A model generated the notes under the pieces. That model saw only the letters and a list, made by a program, of their open reading frames with translations, ran no database searches and had not been told where the DNA came from. Below are positions 44,934-52,766 of a DNA stretch of 56,525 nt, one piece after another. Source of the DNA: Methanobacteriota archaeon (GTDB lineage: Archaea; Thermoplasmatota; Poseidoniia; Poseidoniales; Thalassarchaeaceae); assembly GCA_002720055.1 (NCBI GenBank), contig PBGH01000018.1, positions 1 to 56,525 on the forward strand, read 5' to 3'. The position numbers and the translations under genes were made by a program. The stretch's first letter is position 1, and every line of letters starts with the position of its first letter.

Positions 44934-45800
44934 TCACTCTACTCTCTGAGTAACTCTAACTTGATCGGCTCGCACCGTCAAAGCTACGGGTACCGCTGCT
45001 TCAAATAGCTCCACTGTGACCTCTTCTTTGGATTCAGCTACTACTGTAACTCTAGCGGCTTGTCCTCTGAACGCACCTCCAGAAATTTCCACGATACAAC
45101 CCTCTTCTATGCCTGTAGTAGCAGCCTTCGGCTCAAGGTAAGGCAGTACATCTTCAAGGGGGGCTTCTCCATCCAGAACCTTGCTACAATTTTTGAGCGG
45201 GGTAACCCCTACTCCTACCCTACCAATCAATTTCTGTACATGATGCATAGCACTAGCCTCAACAAAAATAAATCCCTTCATGTAGTGAGGACTCAGAACT
45301 CCGAAAATCTTGTCTTGAATATCCTTCAATGAACCTGTACCCGAAAGTCTAGCCCTAATCTCTGCCGCTACGTTTTGCTCCTGTCCGATTGAGGTTTTCA
45401 GTATGTAAAGATACGATGCAACGTCACCATACATTTCCCTTAATTGGGGGGTCGAGTAGTCTTTCGTCTGAATTACTCCCGGATCAACCCACTCGAAATT
45501 CTTGTAAATTGCACCAGGACTAACCTCCACTTCTTCGGTAATGAAGAGAATTGGGGTAACATCATTCAGACGATTTCCATAAGCCAATCCCCTTGCCATG
45601 TCTGTACGCACAATCTGTAATTTATCAGAAACAATTCCAGTACACTCTGTTATTCTAGCCACAAGAGATTCATAGTCGCTCGGATCGCCTACACCGTAAA
45701 TTCCATCCCAAGCTCCGGGGAAATCCGCAACCTCGTCCGCACGCTGCATCAGAAGGACTTTTTCCCCACTTCGAATATATATTGTAAATGCCTCAGACAA
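44934..45800 (-). CDS. spt5: Spt5/NusG elongation factor with N-terminal Nudix-like domain
   Basis: Residues about 126-288 are a complete archaeal Spt5: an NGN domain (YLYILKTSIGQEQNVA, YMKGFIFVEA) and a KOW domain (EGCIVEISGGAFRGQAARV). It binds the RNA polymerase clamp as a processivity factor with Spt4. Archaeal Spt5 is normally about 150 residues; here about 125 precede it. That extension reads like a Nudix fold (VLLMQRADEVADFPGAWDG, then ARITECTGI, and later FEWVDPG), but the GxxxxxE...REUxEExGU box is degenerate, so hydrolase activity is doubtful. No internal start separates the parts clearly. The gene lies 9 nt after secE. Confidence 0.88.
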   Translation of the reverse strand: MSEAFTIYIRSGEKVLLMQRADEVADFPGAWDGIYGVGDPSDYESLVARITECTGIVSDKLQIVRTDMARGLAYGNRLNDVTPILFITEEVEVSPGAIYKNFEWVDPGVIQTKDYSTPQLREMYGDVASYLYILKTSIGQEQNVAAEIRARLSGTGSLKDIQDKIFGVLSPHYMKGFIFVEASAMHHVQKLIGRVGVGVTPLKNCSKVLDGEAPLEDVLPYLEPKAATTGIEEGCIVEISGGAFRGQAARVTVVAESKEEVTVELFEAAVPVALTVRADQVRVTQRVE

Positions 45801-45809
45801 GATCTCACC

Positions 45810-46073
45810 TCACCCTACTAACCAACTAAAGAAAGGAGGAAAAACGTTAACCATCAGAGCTAGAATAACGAATCCAATTGCACCGAGAACGAACATCCCA
45901 ATCCCACAAACGATCACAGTCTGTCGAAACTCCTGTTTGGATGGTTTCTTTGCCATCTTCAGAATCCTTGCATAGGAACCAGTTTGAAGGCCCTTGACTC
46001 TGCCTTCAATTTCATCCTGCCAGGTCTGCGCCATCTCTTCAATAGGACCAACCTTTGAGTTCTCAACAGACAT
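45810..46073 (-). CDS. secE: Protein translocase subunit SecE (Sec61 gamma)
   Basis: This small tail-anchored-like subunit of the SecYEG channel has 87 residues from ATG 46073 (MSVENSK). A cytoplasmic amphipathic helix (ARILKMAKKPSKQEFRQT) and one membrane helix (VIVCGIGMFVLGAIGFVILAL) are the family signature. The position directly before spt5 and after ftsZ is conserved in euryarchaea. Confidence 0.88.
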   Translation of the reverse strand: MSVENSKVGPIEEMAQTWQDEIEGRVKGLQTGSYARILKMAKKPSKQEFRQTVIVCGIGMFVLGAIGFVILALMVNVFPPFFSWLVG

Positions 46074-46148
46074 GCTAACACCTAGAAGCAACACGGCGAC
46101 CTACAGATTCCATTTAAGGACGACGGGAAGTATACCGTAGCGAAAGTC

Positions 46149-46157
46149 AAAAAAAAA
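46149..46157 (-). terminator. T-tract after ftsZ
   Basis: Nine consecutive T on the minus strand begin 6 nt after the ftsZ stop codon. The following 75 nt before secE are AT-rich enough to hold a promoter, so ftsZ and the secE-spt5 unit may be separately transcribed. Confidence 0.5.
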
Positions 46158-46163
46158 TCAAAA

Positions 46164-47282
46164 CTAACTTACGAATTCTACAGTTCTATTCCTTAGATTC
46201 CTCATCTGTGTGTGGAGAGAAGCTCCGTGAATCTGCTCGCTCTTCACTCCAGTGAGTACTAGGAGAACTCTGATGTCATTACCCATGGAATCATCTGTCG
46301 TTACACCCCAAATCATTCTCGCATACGGATTTATACTCTCTCGAATAATTTTCGCACAATGCTCAGCTTCACCCAATGTTAACCCAGGACCTCCTACAAC
46401 ATTCACCAGCGCACCTCTAGCATCTGAAATGTCTATATCTAGTAGGGGCGACTGTAATGCCTCCAAGGTTGCCTTCTCAGCTCCATCTTCGGCGGTTGCT
46501 TCACCAAGCCCAATCATTGCGACTCCTCCTCCATTCTCCATTACAGAACGAAGATCTTGGAAGTCCAGATTAACGACTCCCTCTTTGGCAATCATTTCGG
46601 AAACTCCCGAAATACTCCTCATCAATAGTTCATCGGCTACTCTGAAAGCAGCGTCAAGGGGGAGATCCCTAACTCCTTCTACTTCGAGAAGTCTCTCATT
46701 TGGAAGAACAATTACAGTGTCACATACTTCCCTCAGACGTTCCAGTCCCCACTCTGCATTTTGTCTCCTAACAGCCCCTTCCGAAACAAAAGGATAGCTT
46801 ACTACAGCAATAGTAAGTGCCTCTGAGGCTTTAGCGAGCCTAGCGACGACGTGGGCACTCCCAGTCCCGGTTCCGCCGCCTAGGCCCGCGGTGATGAAAG
46901 CGAGATCGCACTTCTCCACCTCATTCTTCAGCACACGTTCAGACTCATATGCCGCTTGCTCTCCTTTCTCTGGGTCGCCCCCCGCCCCCCTGCCTCGGGC
47001 GGACCGACCAATCAGAACCTTGTTCTCCACGTTTACCCTCAACAGATGTTGAGCATCGGTATTTACTGCCATCCCCTTGACGTACTCTCCGTCGAACAAG
47101 CCCTCATGCTCCAATCGGGCGACCGTATTCGATCCACACCCACCGCAGCCGAAAACTCTAATTTTCGGTTGAAGTGACTTTAGAAGATTTTCTAGATCAG
47201 GCGCCTCGTCCAGTTCATTATGTATAGATGCCTGATCTCCCTCTTCTTGGAGTTCTAGAACTCTTTCAATAAGGTGCTTCAC
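46164..47282 (-). CDS. ftsZ: Cell division protein FtsZ (FtsZ1 type)
   Basis: This tubulin-like GTPase forms the division ring. The product has about 372 residues. The glycine-rich VFGCGGCGSNTV, the T4 loop ITAGLGGGTGTGSAH, and the T7 region NLDFQDLRSVM with its catalytic Asp are intact. I prefer GTG 47282 because MKHLIERVLELQEEG then aligns with archaeal FtsZ1 N-termini; ATG 47315 would add 11 residues. The protein ends soon after the globular domain, with only a short tail. Confidence 0.95.
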   Translation of the reverse strand: MKHLIERVLELQEEGDQASIHNELDEAPDLENLLKSLQPKIRVFGCGGCGSNTVARLEHEGLFDGEYVKGMAVNTDAQHLLRVNVENKVLIGRSARGRGAGGDPEKGEQAAYESERVLKNEVEKCDLAFITAGLGGGTGTGSAHVVARLAKASEALTIAVVSYPFVSEGAVRRQNAEWGLERLREVCDTVIVLPNERLLEVEGVRDLPLDAAFRVADELLMRSISGVSEMIAKEGVVNLDFQDLRSVMENGGGVAMIGLGEATAEDGAEKATLEALQSPLLDIDISDARGALVNVVGGPGLTLGEAEHCAKIIRESINPYARMIWGVTTDDSMGNDIRVLLVLTGVKSEQIHGASLHTQMRNLRNRTVEFVS

Positions 47283-47369
47283 GGACCTCAGGCGTGTTGA
47301 ATAGAGGATAACCATTGCCCCACAGAATACGTCTCAGACATCGGTTTCTACGCTCTTTATTGATTGCCA

Positions 47370-48038
47370 TCAGGATAAGAGTCCATTTCTTGTTTTCACG
47401 AATCTGACTAGGAACGTGTATACTCCGCCCCATGCAGAAATAGCTAGAGCTGCAGTCATCCCGTTCAAGTGACTGTTTCCAAGCAGAATCCACTCGCCTA
47501 TCTCATTAGTCTCAATACTAGAAAGTCCGACATGTGCCTGCCATGAGACTGAAATTAGTGCGACCAAAGTGAGCACCATCCTATCTGCTCTGGAAAAACC
47601 TCCATAGATCCTATTGAGCCCTACTGATTGTGCCTGTGTTCCCATGTAGGAGCCGAACAGTGTTAGTAGTCCAGCCATATACCCAGAACTTGGAGAATCC
47701 ACGAAGTTGGTATTCAGTCCTATAGCTACCAGAATACCAACATCGACCACTCTATCGATTGTGTGGTCAAGAAAGTCTCCATATGGTCCATCTTTACCTT
47801 GATGTCTTGCTAGAGCTCCGTCTAACCCATCCAATACTCCAGCAATCAATATCAGAATAACTCCACCTATTATTCCTAATGCTCCCTCGCTATCGTTTCC
47901 TGCATTCATTAATAGGTAGAATGCAACCAGAGAAATCACTAAACTACTCCATGTAAGAAAACTAGGGTCAACACCTTCCATTCTCAACACCAGTGGATTG
48001 ATTATTTTGGTCCACTTGTCCCGCATTTTCTCAAACAT
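47370..48038 (-). CDS. CDP-alcohol phosphatidyltransferase family protein
   Basis: This integral membrane enzyme transfers a polar head group to a CDP-activated lipid. The full signature D-G-x2-D-G-x2-A-R-x8-G-x3-D-x3-D is present from DGLDGALAR through GDFLDHTID. Several hydrophobic helices surround it, over 222 residues. In archaea the family includes archaetidylinositol phosphate synthase and archaetidylglycerol phosphate synthase; sequence alone does not decide. It starts 1 nt after the AK6-like stop. Confidence 0.87.
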   Translation of the reverse strand: MFEKMRDKWTKIINPLVLRMEGVDPSFLTWSSLVISLVAFYLLMNAGNDSEGALGIIGGVILILIAGVLDGLDGALARHQGKDGPYGDFLDHTIDRVVDVGILVAIGLNTNFVDSPSSGYMAGLLTLFGSYMGTQAQSVGLNRIYGGFSRADRMVLTLVALISVSWQAHVGLSSIETNEIGEWILLGNSHLNGMTAALAISAWGGVYTFLVRFVKTRNGLLS

Positions 48039-48039
48039 C

Positions 48040-48582
48040 TTATTCCTCCCCCTTGCTTATCCAATCGATTAGATTGAGCGGTCTATTAGGCTTGCATCCA
48101 TCTCCAATCCAATTCAGGATGGACTTTGCTATAGACTCACTCGACTGACTCGAACTATCTAATTCAATCAGAGGAATTTCATCATTGACCTCATTCCAGA
48201 CACTTCCGATTATCTCCCAATCAACGTTTTGAGAGATCTTACTATCAGAATACCCCCTGGAAGACAGTCTTTGTTTGAGAACTTCAGGAGCGCATCTCAG
48301 AACAACTAGACAATCTACTGGAAGAAGGTGCGATAGATGACCATCAATAACTAATTTGGATTTAGGTCCATTGGACCATTCTAACTCAAGATATGAAGCA
48401 AGCTCTTCTACATCGATTTCTCTGGCTCCATCTTTAGGGTCAATATCATCAATACATTCGTATTTCTCCGCAATCATTTCTACTGATTCAACAGAGAAAC
48501 CATACTCAACAAGAAGAGATGATACCGTAGTCTTACCCACACCGGGCGATCCGGTCAATCCTACTCTGACACTCTCTTTCAC
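48040..48582 (-). CDS. AK6/Fap7-like P-loop nucleotide kinase
   Basis: This 180-residue kinase has the P-loop VGLTGSPGVGKTTVSSLL and KLVIDGHLSHLLPVDCLVVLR, followed by a short LID-like segment LKQRLSSRGY. These features match the AK6 (Fap7) adenylate kinase group, which helps small-subunit ribosome maturation in eukaryotes and archaea. GTG 48582 gives the family-like start VKESVRVGLTG; an upstream in-frame ATG 48699 would overlap the divergent antiporter gene. It is coupled to the following phosphatidyltransferase gene. Confidence 0.8.
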   Translation of the reverse strand: MKESVRVGLTGSPGVGKTTVSSLLVEYGFSVESVEMIAEKYECIDDIDPKDGAREIDVEELASYLELEWSNGPKSKLVIDGHLSHLLPVDCLVVLRCAPEVLKQRLSSRGYSDSKISQNVDWEIIGSVWNEVNDEIPLIELDSSSQSSESIAKSILNWIGDGCKPNRPLNLIDWISKGEE

Positions 48583-48663
48583 GACGCTTCCAAACCGAAT
48601 GTTGACAAGAATTCTCCGTGAAATAGCGCAACATTGACCTAGAACACAGGATTCGTGTAGTAC

Positions 48664-49788
48664 ATGAGCCAAAATATTAGTTGGATTAGGGCAATGCATC
48701 CTCGTGACAGTACTTTGAATATTTTATTAATTGCAGTCCCATTCACGCTTTATTTCAGATATATCGACGAAAACTCGACTTTCGCATTCTTCTCTTCTTT
48801 GGTAGCCATAATGCCACTAGCATTTCTAATGGGAAGGGCAACCGAAGAAATCGCACTTAGAACCTCAGAATCATTAGGAGGTCTACTGAATGCGACATTT
48901 GGCAATGCTGCTGAAATGATAATTGCTATCTTATTGATCTTCAAAGCGTATCAAGAGACAGATCCTGAGATTGAGATGTTCTACATACATCTGGTCCAAG
49001 CAAGTTTGATAGGTAGTATTCTGGGTAACCTTCTACTCGTAATGGGATTAGCATTTGTGTGGGGAGGTATTCATCACGCTGAGCAGAGATACTCAGAAAC
49101 TCAAGTCAGTTCAAACGGATCACTTTTGCTTCTTTCGATGATCGTTCTAGTAATACCCACAGTATTTCACTCAACCGTTGGAGGCGATGATGGAGATATT
49201 GGAGTCAAGCATCTTAGCCATATCGCAGCCGTGATACTGTTGTTGATTTATGGGCTTTTCTTGGTTTTCCAATTTAGAACGCACGTTCATCTCTTTGCGA
49301 CCGAGGGTAGCCATCATGAGAACCCAGAGATGACTCAGAGGGATGCCGGTATTCTTCTTTTAGTCGCAACCATATTGGTCTCATGGATGGCTGAGATTCT
49401 GGTTCACTCCGTTGAGTCAGCAGCCGAAGATGTTGGTCTACCACACTTATTCATTGGTATTATCCTATTGCCCCTATTTGGAAATGCGGCAGAGCACTTC
49501 ACTGCAGTAACGGTAGCCGGGAAAAATAAGATGGATCTCTCCTTCGCAATATCGATGGGCTCCTCAACTCAGATTGCAGTCTTCGTAGCTCCTATCATGG
49601 TCATTATTTCTTGGATATTTGGAGTTCCTCTAACATTTGAATTTGGGATGCTAGAGACCGTCTCCGCTTTTCTGGCAGTTCTAATTGTAAATTCAATTGC
49701 TTCGGACGGTAAGTCTAATTGGCTTGAAGGAGCAATGCTTCTAGCGTCATACGCCGTTCTTGGAGCCGCGTTTCTTTTCTATCCCTAG
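48664..49788 (+). CDS. Ca2+/H+ antiporter (CAX, CaCA superfamily)
   Basis: This 374-residue membrane protein has about eleven hydrophobic helices in two inverted halves. Each half holds an alpha-repeat: LLNATFGNAAEMIIAILL and LFGNAAEHFTAVTVAGKNK followed by SFAISMGSSTQIAVFVAP. The acidic residues in GNAAE are the cation-binding glutamates. It exports Ca2+ in exchange for protons. It is divergent from the AK6-like gene, with about 80 nt between starts. Confidence 0.92.
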   Translation: MSQNISWIRAMHPRDSTLNILLIAVPFTLYFRYIDENSTFAFFSSLVAIMPLAFLMGRATEEIALRTSESLGGLLNATFGNAAEMIIAILLIFKAYQETDPEIEMFYIHLVQASLIGSILGNLLLVMGLAFVWGGIHHAEQRYSETQVSSNGSLLLLSMIVLVIPTVFHSTVGGDDGDIGVKHLSHIAAVILLLIYGLFLVFQFRTHVHLFATEGSHHENPEMTQRDAGILLLVATILVSWMAEILVHSVESAAEDVGLPHLFIGIILLPLFGNAAEHFTAVTVAGKNKMDLSFAISMGSSTQIAVFVAPIMVIISWIFGVPLTFEFGMLETVSAFLAVLIVNSIASDGKSNWLEGAMLLASYAVLGAAFLFYP

Positions 49789-49809
49789 ACAGAGTTTTTC
49801 ACATACTTT

Positions 49810-51063
49810 CTAGATTTCTTCATAGTATCTTTGAACAGCTTCTTCAAGATCATATGAAACTATTTCCTCGTCCAGAGAAAGGGTGACTCCATCTCTCCGA
49901 ATAGCCTCGCCTCCAACAAACATGTCTAGTACTCTAGATCCAGAATAAATTAGGTTTGAAAGAACTCTCCTACCACCTCTTCCCAAAGGTCTCATTCTGA
50001 TATCGCTGAGGTCCCAAGTAATCCAATCTTGAGAATCCTTTGTTGCCAGACTCCATGTTTCCTCGGGACCAAGAATTCTAGCATCCCAGTGATCGTGCCT
50101 CTGGACAATACTCGCGGCCTTCGCCTCACTTCGCAAATCAAGAGAATTATTACTGGCCGAACCATCAGTTCCAAGTCTTACGTCAACGCCTGCATCCTTC
50201 ATCGCAGGATAGGACATTGTCCCCCCACAGGCTAACTTCTGATTACTTGTAGGACAATGTACTGCATGTGCTCCACGCTCAGATAGAATCCTCATTTCTT
50301 TCTTAGTTACCCAACCGCAATGCGCACACACAGTCCCTTCAGTGAAATAATCGATACTATCGAGGTACTCTATTGGATACATGCCATGCTCTTTGTGGCA
50401 ATCAGCGACTTCCTTTCTGGTTTCAGAAGTATGAATACTAAGGGTACATCCAGTTTTCCTAGAGAGTTCCGATGCTTTCATTAGTGTCTCTTCTGAACAT
50501 GTGTATACCGAATGAGTTCCAATTCCATATTCCACCCTTTTCGACTTTTGTGAACCTTCTGATAGCAGTTTCTCAATCCTCTTTAGTGCCTGTCCTGCTC
50601 CCTTCGGATATGATGGAGTTGGAAAATCTGTAATCGGACCACATACCTTGGCCCTAATTCCACTTTCTTCTATTACGTTTCCAACAATATCAGGATGATA
50701 GTACATATCACAAGCAAATGTTGTTCCCGTAGCGATCATTTCTGCAGCTGCGGCTCTCGTCCCAATTTCCACGAACTCTTCTGTCAATCCTTTCTCGACA
50801 GGGAATATTGAGGTATTCAGCCATTCCATCAGCGGAAGCCCTTCTCCCATTGACTTGTTCAGAATCATTGCCATATGTGTATGCCAGTTCTGTAGAGATC
50901 TGGTGACTACTCTTGAAGACCCATCAATCACTTCCACTACGTCCTCATCACCCTTACTTTCTGAGAAAGAACCATCAGAATGTAAGATGAAATCTCCAGA
51001 ATGAATCAATCCTGAGTCATCAATTAGTCTTGACTTCTCAATTCTTCTGTCCCCGGAAGGCAT
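49810..51063 (-). CDS. Amidohydrolase, 5'-deoxyadenosine/S-adenosylhomocysteine deaminase type
   Basis: This 417-residue metal-dependent deaminase of the MtaD/DadD/SsnA group has the HxH metal site NWHTHMAM. Further metal or catalytic residues lie in LSIHTSETRKEV and VCAHCGWV, followed by VHCPTSNQKLACG and the metal Asp in LGTDGSASNNSLDL. Archaeal members deaminate 5'-deoxyadenosine, methylthioadenosine or SAH in SAM-byproduct recycling; guanine-type substrates are less likely. It precedes the fumarylacetoacetase-family gene in the reverse direction, without overlap. Confidence 0.85.
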   Translation of the reverse strand: MPSGDRRIEKSRLIDDSGLIHSGDFILHSDGSFSESKGDEDVVEVIDGSSRVVTRSLQNWHTHMAMILNKSMGEGLPLMEWLNTSIFPVEKGLTEEFVEIGTRAAAAEMIATGTTFACDMYYHPDIVGNVIEESGIRAKVCGPITDFPTPSYPKGAGQALKRIEKLLSEGSQKSKRVEYGIGTHSVYTCSEETLMKASELSRKTGCTLSIHTSETRKEVADCHKEHGMYPIEYLDSIDYFTEGTVCAHCGWVTKKEMRILSERGAHAVHCPTSNQKLACGGTMSYPAMKDAGVDVRLGTDGSASNNSLDLRSEAKAASIVQRHDHWDARILGPEETWSLATKDSQDWITWDLSDIRMRPLGRGGRRVLSNLIYSGSRVLDMFVGGEAIRRDGVTLSLDEEIVSYDLEEAVQRYYEEI

Positions 51064-51080
51064 AATTTATTTCACCCCAA

Positions 51081-51680
51081 CTATTTGCAAATTGCACTAA
51101 GCCTACTAGTCCTCTCTCCGTCCATATTTTCCATCCATGCCTCTATAATATCTCCAGGATTCATTGGACTAACTCCTTTTGGGGTACCCGTCCAAACAAG
51201 ATCACCCGATTCAAGACCATACCAACCTTTGAGATGACTTAGCAGATCGTCAACACTGTGTACCATAAGCTCAGTCGATGCTTCCTGTTTTAGTTGACCA
51301 TTTATAGAAAGTGCAATTTTAACTGGCCTTTCGTCCCACTTTGTCCACGTACCAAGAACTCCGGATCCTCTGAAACCTTTACCCTCTAACCAGGGCCATC
51401 CTTCCTTTTTTGCCATAGTCTGGCGAGTTCTGTTCGTTGTGTCAATTCCTACGCACATCTGTACTGGCATAAGATCGTCTCCCAATCTGAAGACCATCTC
51501 TACTTCATGGTCTATATGCTCATTTGGCTCAAGAAGAGTCACAATATTCTCTCCATCTTCGGTTGCCTCTACCATAGCTGAAGGAGGCATAAGGAAGAAT
51601 CTCGGATAGTCAGTCACGTCACCTAGTATCTCCTTCGCATGTCCAGCATAGTTTCTGAAAACGGCCCAGCCAACTCCCAT
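51081..51680 (-). CDS. Fumarylacetoacetate hydrolase family protein
   Basis: This FAH-fold enzyme of 199 residues from ATG 51680 (MGVGWAVF) has HIDHEVEMVFRLG with the metal-binding Glu pair, VGIDTTNRTRQTMAKKEGWPW and LVWTGTPKGVSPMNPGD. Family members act as acylpyruvases, oxaloacetate decarboxylases or hydratase/isomerases. The short length favours the acylpyruvase/oxaloacetate decarboxylase type, but the substrate is not settled. The in-frame start at 51731 adds 17 residues with no homology. Confidence 0.85.
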   Translation of the reverse strand: MGVGWAVFRNYAGHAKEILGDVTDYPRFFLMPPSAMVEATEDGENIVTLLEPNEHIDHEVEMVFRLGDDLMPVQMCVGIDTTNRTRQTMAKKEGWPWLEGKGFRGSGVLGTWTKWDERPVKIALSINGQLKQEASTELMVHSVDDLLSHLKGWYGLESGDLVWTGTPKGVSPMNPGDIIEAWMENMDGERTSRLSAICK

Positions 51681-51769
51681 GGTTGTCCTAGTTAGGAACC
51701 AATCATTAGCACATCGGTGCGTTCTCCTCACTCATCAGGTTGAAGGATGATGCCCTCCGGACAACTGCC

Positions 51770-52726
51770 GTGACGAGGGATCCATACCACACGCTCGATG
51801 TTTCGAAGGATGCTTCTGACGCAGAAATAAAGAGAGCATATAGGAAGTTAGCGAGACAGTATCACCCTGATAGAAATCCGGGAGATGCGGCAGCAGAAGA
51901 GAGGTTCAAGGCCATTCAGTCTGCATATGATAAGATTGGGACCGCAGAAGGAAGAAGTGAGTATGACCAGCAAAGTAGGATGGAAGAGATGTTCCGAGGA
52001 GGTAGAACTCGCTCTTCATTCGGAGGAGGTATGGATATTGGTGATATTTTTTCGCAGTTCATGGGAGGTAGGGGGGCCCAAAATCACAGCTCCGGATTCA
52101 AGTTCGATAACTCTAAGCCGAGTCCTAGGGAGACGAAGAGGGCCACCAAGGGAGCAGATATCGAGGCAGGTTTGGACATCTCATTGGAGCAGGCATTGAA
52201 TGGGGCAGACATCAAATTCAGCCATAGAAGGATGAGGAAATGCTCAGATTGCGATGGTCACAGTTTCGGTACTTCTAGGAGATGCTCAACATGTGGAGGA
52301 TCGGGAGTTCAGACAAAGGGAAGCACCATTACAGTCAGAGTTCCTAAAGGTGCTGAGCATGGACACCTCCTGCGCCTCAAGGGAATGGGGCACGAGCATC
52401 CTGAGGGAGAGTCTGGAGACCTGCTGATTACAGTGCGCTTGGATGCTGAGGAGGGCAGACGCTGGGAGGACGGACGATTAATCCAAGAAGTGAGAATTCC
52501 ATACTCCATGCTATCTCTGGGGGGAATGGTCAGGATAACAACTCCTTCGGGTAAAAGACTCCAGATCGAGATTCCTAAGGGAACCAGGATAGGGGATAGG
52601 AGGCGATTGCAGGGACATGGTCATGCTGGTGGAGCACTCGATGTAGAGTTCACTCTCTCTGAGCCAGAGGATTTATCTGCGTCACAGGTCGAAGCACTCA
52701 ACAGTCTCAGAGATGCTGGACTATAG
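51770..52726 (+). CDS. DnaJ-family cochaperone with a single zinc centre
   Basis: This 318-residue protein has a J-domain (DPYHTLDVSKDASDAEIKRA, HPD in YHPDRNPGD), a Gly/Phe-rich region (SFGGGMDIGDIFSQFMGG), and the two-part C-terminal substrate domain (VPKGAEHGHLLRLKGMGHEH, then MLSLGGMVRITTPSGKRL). Between them are only two CxxCxG repeats (CSDCDG and CSTCGG) instead of four, so one zinc site at most can form. GTG 51770 gives MTRDPYHTL; TTG 51740 is an alternative. No DnaK or GrpE gene is in the window. Confidence 0.87.
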   Translation: MTRDPYHTLDVSKDASDAEIKRAYRKLARQYHPDRNPGDAAAEERFKAIQSAYDKIGTAEGRSEYDQQSRMEEMFRGGRTRSSFGGGMDIGDIFSQFMGGRGAQNHSSGFKFDNSKPSPRETKRATKGADIEAGLDISLEQALNGADIKFSHRRMRKCSDCDGHSFGTSRRCSTCGGSGVQTKGSTITVRVPKGAEHGHLLRLKGMGHEHPEGESGDLLITVRLDAEEGRRWEDGRLIQEVRIPYSMLSLGGMVRITTPSGKRLQIEIPKGTRIGDRRRLQGHGHAGGALDVEFTLSEPEDLSASQVEALNSLRDAGL

Positions 52727-52766
52727 GGATACAATCAGTCAAATAATGAGATTGTTAGCATGACCT

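Noticed and set aside
46252..46797. A 181-residue plus-strand frame inside ftsZ
   Set aside because: It is antisense to a fully conserved ftsZ, has no recognisable motif, and lacks its own promoter or ribosome binding site.
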